A stretch of 5,214 nucleotides of DNA from Deltaproteobacteria bacterium (GTDB lineage Bacteria; Desulfobacterota; Binatia; UBA12015): the NCBI GenBank assembly GCA_003447545.1, contig DLYX01000639.1, positions 1 to 5,214 of the forward strand, given 5' to 3'. The notes below the pieces were generated by a model. The model ran no database searches. It was not told the origin of the DNA and worked only from the letters and a program-made list of their open reading frames with translations. Within the stretch, counting starts at the first letter, position 1. Every line of letters starts with the position of its first letter. The position numbers and the translations under genes are program-made. Below, piece by piece: positions 1-5,126 of this stretch.

Positions 1-858
1 GAAGGTCACGTTGACCTCGGCTAGACAGCTCTCCGTTCCGCTATAGGAGGAGGTTCCATCGTTCCGTACGACGGCCTCCCATGTGACTTGGTAGGGCGAG
101 GTGGGCAGAAGATCGCGGTGTCGCACGGTGACCGACGCGAGAACGAAGTCGATGCCGCGATCGCCGAAGGGGCCGAGGCCGCAGGGCATCGCTTCGATAA
201 CCGGCAGACGATCGGAGAAGGACTCCTTGTCGCCTTTGTCGTCCTTGTCTGCCTTGTCACCTTTTCTCCCGCCATTGTCTCCGGCGGAGGTCATTACCGT
301 GGCGCAGTTTGCGGGGATGCGGATCTCTCCCAGACCGAAGCCCCGGTCGTCAAAACCGGCGAAGAAATCGGGGCTGGTGCCGTCGACGGCCCCGATGGTC
401 GCGATGGTGCGCCAGGCGTTCGGCCACACGGACTCATGCCTCTGGATCTCGATGTCCCGCGTGAGGTTGGGGTTGAGCATGAGCTTGCGATGCGAAAATT
501 CGCCGTTGGCGTCGGTCGTCACGCGGATGTTCGCGGGCGATCCCCACCAGGGTCCCCAGGGCGACTCGGGACCGGACATGGAAATCCAGCGCGAATGGAC
601 CCGGAGGACCTGGTTCGGGAGAACGCACTCCCGAACGCGGAGGCCGCTGGTGTCGACGCCGATCAACTGTGCATCGATGATCCAATCGGTGGCCGATGCC
701 GGAGAGGCCGACACCAGCACTGTGGCCAGAACCAGCCCGGCAGTCAGCCGGGGCAGCGCGGTTGCAGATGTCCATTTCGCGAAACGCCTGGACCAACCCT
801 CGAGAACCGAGGGCTTTTTGGATGGATCTCTCTGAAAGATGTCTGTTTTGGATGTCAT
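1..858 (-). CDS. Secreted protein with CARDB-like segment, partial (C terminus beyond left edge)
   Basis: The frame is open for 286 codons from ATG 858-856 to the window edge with no stop, so the C terminus is missing. A strong Shine-Dalgarno AAGGAG lies 8 bases ahead of the ATG. Residues 1-30 are a long basic and polar n-region. Residues about 34-50 are hydrophobic, and ASPASA (51-56) precedes TDW, a typical signal peptidase I site, so export is likely. The mature part has aromatic-rich beta-type sequence; VTTDANGEF (about 113-121) resembles transthyretin or carboxypeptidase-regulatory-like sandwiches. Four cysteines (78, 185, 226, 278) could form disulfides. Residues 200-211 are four [G/A/D]-D-K triplets, probably a linker. 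Residues about 236-286 (VTWEAVVRNDGTSSYSG) follow the CARDB pattern of an adhesion-type Ig-like domain. Codon third positions are mostly G/C, supporting this strand. No enzymatic motif is visible and the function is unknown; an extracytoplasmic binding or surface role is inference. Confidence 0.82.
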   Translation of the reverse strand, partial: MTSKTDIFQRDPSKKPSVLEGWSRRFAKWTSATALPRLTAGLVLATVLVSASPASATDWIIDAQLIGVDTSGLRVRECVLPNQVLRVHSRWISMSGPESPWGPWWGSPANIRVTTDANGEFSHRKLMLNPNLTRDIEIQRHESVWPNAWRTIATIGAVDGTSPDFFAGFDDRGFGLGEIRIPANCATVMTSAGDNGGRKGDKADKDDKGDKESFSDRLPVIEAMPCGLGPFGDRGIDFVLASVTVRHRDLLPTSPYQVTWEAVVRNDGTSSYSGTESCLAEVNVTF

Positions 859-866
859 TTTTCTCT

Positions 867-872
867 CTCCTT
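867..872 (-). promoter_or_regulatory. Ribosome binding site of the secreted-protein gene
   Basis: AAGGAG on the minus strand with an 8-base purine spacer (AGAGAAAA) to the ATG at 858. It fixes this start, which also gives the protein its signal peptide. Confidence 0.8.
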
Positions 873-909
873 GGTTGGCTTCGTTAGAAGAACTTTACAA
901 AGGAAAGTA

Positions 910-938
910 TTGATAGGAAAGAAACTAAACACTGTCAA
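910..938 (-). promoter_or_regulatory. Sigma70-type promoter for the secreted-protein gene
   Basis: Reading the minus strand, a perfect -35 TTGACA (938-933) is followed by exactly 17 bases and a -10-like TATCAA (915-910, 4 of 6 to TATAAT). Transcription would start near 903, giving a leader of about 45 bases that contains the AAGGAG site. It lies in an AT-rich stretch. A tandem 14-bp repeat overlaps the -35 box, suggesting that a regulator acts here. Confidence 0.6.
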
Positions 939-951
939 CTAAGCACTGTAA
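924..951. repeat. Tandem 14-bp direct repeat overlapping the -35 box
   Basis: ACTAAACACTGTCA (924-937) is followed directly by ACTAAGCACTGTAA (938-951), 12 of 14 positions identical. The first copy contains most of the -35 box of the minus-strand promoter, and the second lies directly upstream of it. Direct repeats in this position are typical binding sites for dimeric activators or repressors. The binding protein is unknown; the period of 14 differs from the 11-bp spacing of pho boxes. Confidence 0.55.
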
Positions 952-1027
952 AGAAAATGCAAATGCTATGTAATACGGGAACTTTTTCTTTTCTTTTTTC
1001 GCCGCCATGTATTTCTTCCGTAAAGTT

Positions 1028-1044
1028 ACTTTCTAATAGTAAGT
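1028..1044. promoter_or_regulatory. Candidate operator palindrome ahead of the TetR-family gene
   Basis: ACTTTCT-AAT-AGTAAGT has 7-base arms matching at 6 of 7 positions around a 3-base centre. It contains TCTAAT (1032-1037), a 5-of-6 match to a -10 box, and lies 33 bases before the regulator's ATG. The adjoining GTAAAGTTAC (1020-1029) is also dyad-symmetric (GTAA-AG-TTAC). TetR-family repressors usually bind such palindromes over their own promoters, so autoregulation is plausible. I see no convincing -35 box. Confidence 0.35.
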
Positions 1045-1077
1045 TCAAATGGTACGTCTGAAGCCAGGGAGAACTCG

Positions 1078-1710
1078 ATGGCAAATGAAGAAAAACACCC
1101 GGATTCCGAGGCGCAGGCCTACCACCACGGGCGCCTCAAGGAGGCTCTCAAGACCGTCGCGCTAGAGATCGTGCAGGAGAGCGGCGAGAAAGGCCTGACC
1201 TTTCGGGAACTCGCCCGGCGCACCGGGGTCACGCACACCGCCCCGTATGCTCACTACAAGAACAAGGACGCGCTGCTTGCGGCTGTTGCCGCCGACGGTT
1301 TCCGCAAACTGGCCGACCGGATGGACCAGGCGGCCGCCGATCTCGATCCGGACCCTCTGGTCCAGTTGGCCGCGGTCGCGCAGGGCTATCTGCAGTTTGC
1401 CCTGGAGGATGCGGCCTACCACGAAATCGTCTTCGGGGCGGAAATCAGCGTCGACCGTGACGATCCGGAGCTGCGGGCCGCCGATGATGAAGCCTTTAAT
1501 TTCGTGCGGCGGCTTTTTGTGTCGGCCCAGGAGGCAGGCGCGATCCGTGATCTGCCCGCCGACAAGCTCACGATGATTCTATGGGCCTCGATCCTCGGCT
1601 GCGCCGAGGCCTTGCGGATGGGTGTTGCGCAGAAACGCGGCATCGAAGATCGCGAGGAATTGATCCATCTTCTGCTCGACGTCATGCTCGGCGGACTCGC
1701 ACCGCGCTGA
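1078..1710 (+). CDS. TetR/AcrR-family transcriptional regulator with WHG-like C-terminal domain
   Basis: A complete 210-residue protein, the usual TetR length. An AGGGAGA Shine-Dalgarno ends about 5 bases before ATG 1078. The N-terminal DNA-binding domain spans about residues 15-75, with the helix-turn-helix TFRELARRTGVTHTAPYAHY (41-60) followed by KNKDALL, the diagnostic end of the TetR_N domain. The ligand/dimer domain contains GYLQFALEDAAYHEIVFG (103-120), the pattern of the WHG-type (TetR_C_33) C-terminal domain. Such proteins are homodimeric repressors released by a small molecule. The acyl-CoA synthetase 124 bases downstream on the same strand suggests an acid or acyl-CoA ligand, which is inference. 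Likely targets are its own promoter, the synthetase and perhaps the divergent secreted-protein gene. The family call is firm; ligand and regulon are unknown. Confidence 0.93.
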   Translation: MANEEKHPDSEAQAYHHGRLKEALKTVALEIVQESGEKGLTFRELARRTGVTHTAPYAHYKNKDALLAAVAADGFRKLADRMDQAAADLDPDPLVQLAAVAQGYLQFALEDAAYHEIVFGAEISVDRDDPELRAADDEAFNFVRRLFVSAQEAGAIRDLPADKLTMILWASILGCAEALRMGVAQKRGIEDREELIHLLLDVMLGGLAPR

Positions 1711-1768
1711 GGACGCGCGATCGATGTCCGCGGCCTCCTTAACGCTGGCGCAGGGGCCGACCGCCGCT

Positions 1769-1797
1769 TTGAGGACACGCGTGCGGGCCGCTAAGGT
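1769..1797 (+). promoter_or_regulatory. Weak candidate promoter of the acyl-CoA synthetase gene with a palindrome in its spacer
   Basis: TTGAGG (1769-1774, 4 of 6 to TTGACA) and TAAGGT (1792-1797, 3 of 6 to TATAAT) are 17 bases apart. The perfect 8-bp palindrome CACGCGTG (1776-1783) lies between them, where TetR-type repressors often bind. The 124-bp gap leaves room for a separate promoter. The -10 match is poor, so readthrough from the regulator gene is an equal possibility. Confidence 0.22.
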
Positions 1798-1822
1798 TCG
1801 GAGCCTGACGGCAACCCGGGAT

Positions 1823-1827
1823 GGGAG
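1823..1827 (+). promoter_or_regulatory. Ribosome binding site deciding the acyl-CoA synthetase start
   Basis: GGGAG with a 7-base spacer to ATG 1835. The context GGGAGAAC is identical to that ahead of the TetR-family start at 1078. This favours ATG 1835 over the in-frame ATG 1724, which would add 37 residues that look unlike any ANL enzyme N terminus. Confidence 0.7.
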
Positions 1828-1834
1828 AACGGAA

Positions 1835-3541
1835 ATGTACAAGGAACTTCACGAAATCACAGCGCAGCTCACCGGCGAAGGCGGACCCTTCGAGATCGCT
1901 GAAGTTGAGCTCGACGGGGTCGCCCTGCGCACCTACAAGAACGCGCCGGCGGATATGCGCCAGGTCTGGTTGGGGACCGCCGGCCACGGGGATGCCGATT
2001 ATCTGGTGTATGAGGACGAACGGCTCACCTATGCCGAGTCCCACAAGCTGGTCGCGGCGGCCGCGCGCAATTTGGTCGACCGCTTCGGGGTGAAGCCCGG
2101 TGATCGCATTGCGGTTGCCATGCGCAACTATCCGGAATGGGTGCTCTCCTATTGGGCGGCGATCTCGGTGGGGGCGAGTGTGGTCGGTATGAATGCCTGG
2201 TGGACAGGACCCGAAATGGTCTATGCCCTGAATGACGCGAAACCGACATTGCTGATTGCCGACAAGGAGCGACTCGAGCGGCTGGAGCCGGTCCGCGATC
2301 AAGTCGGCGACTTTCAAATCATTACCGTGCGCGTGAGCGAGGGTGCGCCTGCCGGATCGCAGCCCTGGTCGGAACTGGTGGCGGGCGAGGGGACCATGCC
2401 CGAGGTGGAGATCGACCCGGATTCGGACGCCTGCATTTTTTATACGTCCGGAACCACGGGTGTGCCCAAGGGCGCACAACTCACCCACCGCGGTTGCACC
2501 AACAATATCATGAGCATGGCGTTCTGGAATGCCGCCTCGCCCGCCGCATTGGCCGCCGCGGGCAAGACCCGGGCGCCGGTTGCCGGCGAGGTCTCCTACC
2601 CGCCAGCTTTTCTCGTCGTGACGCCGCTGTTTCACGTCACCGCCTGCAATTGTGTGATGCACGGCGCCTCGCTCACCGGAGCCAAGCTCATCCTGGTCTA
2701 TAAATGGGACGCGGGTCGGGCATTGGAACTGATCGAGCAGGAGCGCGTGACGACGATCTCGGGTGTGCCCGTGATGTCGCGTGAATTGATCGCCCATGAG
2801 GATTTTGCGAAATCGGACACCTCCTCGCTGAAGTCGCTCGGCGGCGGCGGGGCGGCGATTCAGCCCGATCTGGTCGAGAAGATCGAGTCACGGGTATCCA
2901 GTGCCCGTCCAGGGACCGGCTATGGCATGACCGAGGCCTGTGGTGTGATCACCATGAACTCGGCGGATTATTTCGTCGACAAGCCCGAGACCGTGGGACC
3001 TATTTTGCCGGTTTTTGAAACCATGATCGAGGGACCGGATGGCAAGCCGGTCACCGACGGCGGGGTCGGCGAGCTTTGCGTCCGCGGTGGTCAGGTGATC
3101 CGCGGCTATCTGAACCGTCCCGAGGCGACGGCCGAGAGCATCACCAACGGATGGTTGCATACCGGTGATATCGCGCGCATCGACGAAGATGGTTTTGTGG
3201 CGATTGTGGATCGGGCCAAGGATATGCTTCTACGCGGCGGCGAGAACGTTTACTGCGCCGAGGTCGAGGCGGCGATCTTCGAGCATGACGCGGTGGCTGA
3301 ATGCGCCGTGATCGGCGTGCCTGATGATCGGCTTGGCGAAGAGGTTGGTGCGGCAGTCGTGCTGGCCGACGGTGTGTCAGTGGATGCGGATGCGCTGCGC
3401 GCTTTTGTGAAAGAGCGGATCGCCGCCTTCAAGGCGCCACGCTATATCTGGTTCATGGATTCGGCGTTGCCGCGCAATGCGAGCGGTAAATTCATGAAAC
3501 CGGAGCTGCGCGATTCGCTCGATGTGCAAGACGCACAGTGA
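1835..3541 (+). CDS. AMP-dependent acyl-CoA synthetase (ANL superfamily, class I adenylate-forming)
   Basis: A complete 568-residue cytoplasmic enzyme, normal for the family. It activates a carboxylic acid with ATP to an acyl-adenylate and transfers the acyl group to CoA. Visible motifs in order: phosphate-binding loop YTSGTTGVPKG (203-213), LFH (265-267), GGGGA (336-340), adenine/acyl site GYGMTEACG (362-370), GWLHTGD (439-445) with the ribose-binding Asp445, the hinge DRAKDMLLRGGENV (459-472), and PRNASGK (546-552) with the expected catalytic Lys552. All key residues are intact. The N-terminal half (about 56-145) is typical of fatty-acid and CaiC/FadD-like ligases. Chain length or ring substrate cannot be read from sequence; long-chain, aromatic or steroid side-chain acids are all possible. 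It follows a TetR-type regulator on the same strand and converges with an SDR gene, consistent with a degradative module. The start at 1835 is chosen on its ribosome binding site. Confidence 0.93.
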   Translation: MYKELHEITAQLTGEGGPFEIAEVELDGVALRTYKNAPADMRQVWLGTAGHGDADYLVYEDERLTYAESHKLVAAAARNLVDRFGVKPGDRIAVAMRNYPEWVLSYWAAISVGASVVGMNAWWTGPEMVYALNDAKPTLLIADKERLERLEPVRDQVGDFQIITVRVSEGAPAGSQPWSELVAGEGTMPEVEIDPDSDACIFYTSGTTGVPKGAQLTHRGCTNNIMSMAFWNAASPAALAAAGKTRAPVAGEVSYPPAFLVVTPLFHVTACNCVMHGASLTGAKLILVYKWDAGRALELIEQERVTTISGVPVMSRELIAHEDFAKSDTSSLKSLGGGGAAIQPDLVEKIESRVSSARPGTGYGMTEACGVITMNSADYFVDKPETVGPILPVFETMIEGPDGKPVTDGGVGELCVRGGQVIRGYLNRPEATAESITNGWLHTGDIARIDEDGFVAIVDRAKDMLLRGGENVYCAEVEAAIFEHDAVAECAVIGVPDDRLGEEVGAAVVLADGVSVDADALRAFVKERIAAFKAPRYIWFMDSALPRNASGKFMKPELRDSLDVQDAQ

Positions 3542-3601
3542 GGAGCGGGGCGACTTCGGCTGCGGGCTGGGTTTCTCGGTGCGAAATCGTGGCCGTTGGA
3601 T

Positions 3602-3618
3602 GGCCATGGCCGAAGGCC
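3602..3618. other. Small GC-rich dyad in the convergent gap between synthetase and SDR genes
   Basis: The 110-bp convergent gap (3542-3651) contains GGCCATGGCC (3602-3611), a perfect palindrome, overlapping the hairpin GGCC-GAA-GGCC (3608-3618). No T-run follows on either strand, so it is at best a weak or Rho-aided termination site. I see nothing else in this gap. Confidence 0.2.
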
Positions 3619-3651
3619 GGCTGTTGAACAACGCCTCGAGGTGGTCTTTCT

Positions 3652-4524
3652 CTATTTCAGTCTGATGCCGAAATTGTCTTCGTAGAGGCTGTTGTATTCT
3701 TCGTCGGACAGGTCGCCTCCCATGGCCACCCATTGCTCATCCGACATGCGACCGCGCCCGGCGCGGATGCCGTGCGCGTCTTCACCGACCGGCCAGCGCA
3801 GACGATAGTCATCGGTCTCGATGGCCTCGCGGATGGTCTCGGCGACGGTTTCGGGTTGCACCGCAGAGACAAAGCCCGCCACGAACATCTTGCCGTTGCG
3901 TCGCATGAGGTCGACGTAGGGAGAGGTCTTGTCGTAGCGAGTGGCCGGCGCGGAATTCTCGAAGATCTTGGTCATGATCACACCAGGTTCGACATTGACG
4001 ACGCGTACGCCAAACCTCGATACCTCATGCGCCAGTGCTTCGCCGGCACATTCCAGCGCCCATTTGGACGCCGAGTACGCCACCTGATTCGGCATGGCGA
4101 CCAGACCCTCCATGGAGGTGATGTTGACGATGCAGCCCGAGCGTCGCTCGCGCATCGCGGGGAGGACAGCCTGAATGCAGCGAATGGCGCCGAAGTAGTT
4201 GGTTTGGAACATCGCTTCGTGCTCTGCCATGGGCGTGATTTCCAGAGGCGTCGCGCCGCCCATCCCCGCATTGTTGACGAGGACATCGATTGCCTGCGGG
4301 CCGCCGGCGGCCTCGATGGCGCCCGCGACCGAGGCGTCTTCGGTGACGTCCATTTGCACGACGGTCACAGGCAATCCTTCGGCTGCTTCGCGCAAGGCCT
4401 CGGATTTGCCGGGATTGCGCATGCCGGCGAACACCGAGTAACCGTTTCGGGCGAGGTCTATGGCTGTCGCCAGACCGATACCGGTACTGGTTCCTGTGAC
4501 CAATGCGACTTTTTCGGTGCTCAT
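3652..4524 (-). CDS. Short-chain dehydrogenase/reductase (classical SDR)
   Basis: A complete 290-residue cytoplasmic NAD(P)-dependent oxidoreductase with a Rossmann fold. Visible motifs: cofactor glycine motif TGTSTGIG (10-17), Arg36 in AGMRNP after the second strand (favouring NADP(H)), MDV (58-60) at the adenine pocket, NNAG (84-87), and the catalytic tetrad Asn109, Ser137, Tyr150 and Lys154 (YSASK), with the usual 13-residue Ser-Tyr distance. PGV (180-182) follows the catalytic strand. The C-terminal extension of about 100 residues, with RLRWPVGEDA (241-250), resembles the retinol/17-beta-hydroxysteroid-type SDR group. It would interconvert an alcohol and a ketone on a lipid-like substrate; the real substrate is unknown. 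ATG 4524 has GGAG 6 bases upstream, so the TTG at 4536 is rejected. It is convergent with the acyl-CoA synthetase and lies 285 bases downstream of the YhbY gene, so it probably has its own promoter, which I could not identify. Confidence 0.93.
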   Translation of the reverse strand: MSTEKVALVTGTSTGIGLATAIDLARNGYSVFAGMRNPGKSEALREAAEGLPVTVVQMDVTEDASVAGAIEAAGGPQAIDVLVNNAGMGGATPLEITPMAEHEAMFQTNYFGAIRCIQAVLPAMRERRSGCIVNITSMEGLVAMPNQVAYSASKWALECAGEALAHEVSRFGVRVVNVEPGVIMTKIFENSAPATRYDKTSPYVDLMRRNGKMFVAGFVSAVQPETVAETIREAIETDDYRLRWPVGEDAHGIRAGRGRMSDEQWVAMGGDLSDEEYNSLYEDNFGIRLK

Positions 4525-4530
4525 GGATAT

Positions 4531-4534
4531 CTCC
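4531..4534 (-). promoter_or_regulatory. Ribosome binding site deciding the SDR start
   Basis: GGAG on the minus strand with a 6-base spacer (ATATCC) to ATG 4524. It overlaps the alternative in-frame TTG at 4536-4534, which therefore cannot use it and has no comparable site of its own. Confidence 0.7.
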
Positions 4535-4606
4535 AATCCTGTCTTTGAGGCTGTTGGAATCGGGGGAATTTGTGATGGTTGCCAGCGCTGCCGGGGGCCA
4601 TCGACT

Positions 4607-4622
4607 GCCCGCCTTCGCGGGC
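4607..4622. other. GC-only hairpin, possible transcription end of the YhbY gene
   Basis: GCCCGC-CTTC-GCGGGC is a perfect 6-bp stem with a 4-base loop. No T-run follows on the minus strand, so it is not a canonical intrinsic terminator there. On the plus strand only TTGTT follows. Confidence 0.3.
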
Positions 4623-4646
4623 TTGTTCGGGGTTGGCGCGGACCCC

Positions 4647-4679
4647 GCGGTCGGCAGCCTTGGCATCCCTACCGACCGC
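4647..4679. repeat. Perfect 8-bp inverted repeat in the SDR upstream region
   Basis: GCGGTCGG (4647-4654) and CCGACCGC (4672-4679) are exact reverse complements separated by 17 bases. It could be a stem-loop in a transcript leaving the YhbY gene or a protein-binding site upstream of the SDR gene. No T-run is attached. Confidence 0.4.
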
Positions 4680-4809
4680 AATACGCAATCGATCCGGGCG
4701 CACGCCGTTCGGGATTATGGGCGCGGCCTTCTCGACGCAGACCGAGGGCCGATGTTGGCGCCCGTCGGGGACTCCGTGTGCGGTTTCTGACTTCAGGGCG
4801 ACGTCGCAC

Positions 4810-5103
4810 TCAAGCGAGCTCAATGCCGGGGTTGTCCGGGTGGGCGCGATAGAGAAGTAACGTATGGCCGAGTTTCTGGGCGATCTCGCAGCCGAGGTCG
4901 GCTTCGATGGCGGCCGCGATGGCATTTTTATCCAGAGGACAGTCGCTCGAGCGCCGCACCTTGATCAACTCATGAGCGAGCAGTTGCTCATCGATGGCGT
5001 TTTTCACCGATTCGCTGAGTCCGGACTTGCCGATCTGGACCACCGGAGGCAGTCCGTGTCCGAGTCCACGCAGTTGGCGTCGCTGTTTTCCGGTAAGCGG
5101 CAT
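4810..5103 (-). CDS. yhbY: YhbY-family (CRM domain) ribosome-associated RNA-binding protein
   Basis: A complete 97-residue protein that is one whole CRM/YhbY domain, the same length as the E. coli protein. Family signatures in order: the start LTGKQRRQLRGLGHGLPPVV (3-22), the RNA-contacting GxxG-type loop GKSG (25-28), SVKNAIDEQLLAHELIKVR (32-50), and GHTLLLYR (79-86) on the last strand. The family binds the large-subunit precursor and assists 50S ribosome assembly in the cytoplasm. The start matches the family N terminus, and an in-frame stop lies just upstream (5142-5140), leaving no better start. The Shine-Dalgarno is poor, since AGGT lies about 18 bases away, so translation may be weakly initiated or leaderless. 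It is divergent from the ORF at the right edge, with a gap under 60 bases, and functionally unrelated to the SDR gene downstream. Confidence 0.92.
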   Translation of the reverse strand: MPLTGKQRRQLRGLGHGLPPVVQIGKSGLSESVKNAIDEQLLAHELIKVRRSSDCPLDKNAIAAAIEADLGCEIAQKLGHTLLLYRAHPDNPGIELA

Positions 5104-5126
5104 GCAAGCAAGGTAGCAGAGACCTG

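Larger units (their letters stand above)
884..1036. repeat. Imperfect inverted repeat bracketing the AT-rich divergent promoter region
   Basis: The arm at 905-884 (minus strand) and the arm at 1013-1036 (plus strand) share the core GTAAAGTT and the ends TTC...CTAA. Aligned by eye, 19 of 22 positions match, with two single-base gaps. Each arm points toward the start codon of its own flanking gene. The enclosed segment is much more AT-rich than the genes around it. It could be a pair of operators for one regulator or terminal repeats of a decayed small mobile element; no target-site duplication is evident. Confidence 0.45.
4525..4809. other. Non-coding gap between the YhbY and SDR genes
   Basis: 285 bases in which no frame on either strand has both a ribosome binding site and a recognisable protein. 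The short open frames here give arginine- and proline-rich translations typical of GC-rich non-coding DNA. It holds two strong dyads (4607-4622 and 4647-4679) and, at its left end, the SDR ribosome binding site. It must contain any YhbY terminator and SDR promoter; I could not identify a -35/-10 pair. Confidence 0.5.

Noticed and set aside
88..942. 284-codon plus-strand reading frame overlapping the secreted-protein gene
   Set aside because: It is antisense to a frame with a signal peptide, ribosome binding site and promoter, runs into the AT-rich control region, and has no good ribosome binding site or domain.
982..1000. Nineteen-base pyrimidine run as a possible intrinsic terminator
   Set aside because: No GC-rich stem precedes it and no plus-strand transcript is expected to end there; it is probably just part of the AT-rich control region.
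1724..1834. N-terminal extension of the acyl-CoA synthetase from ATG 1724
   Set aside because: The extra 37 residues look like translated non-coding DNA, and ATG 1835 has a well-placed GGGAG identical in context to that of the neighbouring gene.
1739..2797. 352-codon minus-strand reading frame inside the acyl-CoA synthetase gene
   Set aside because: His/Arg/Gly-rich translation typical of the antisense of a GC-rich gene; the plus strand encodes all ANL motifs.
4525..4536. TTG start of the SDR at 4536
   Set aside because: The TTG overlaps the GGAG that serves ATG 4524, and the family N terminus fits the shorter form.
3733..4548. 271-codon plus-strand reading frame over the SDR gene
   Set aside because: Antisense shadow of a gene with an intact SDR catalytic tetrad and cofactor motif.
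4503..4790. 95-codon plus-strand reading frame in the gap between the SDR and YhbY genes
   Set aside because: Its start lies inside the SDR gene on the other strand, it has no ribosome binding site of note, and its translation is not recognisable.
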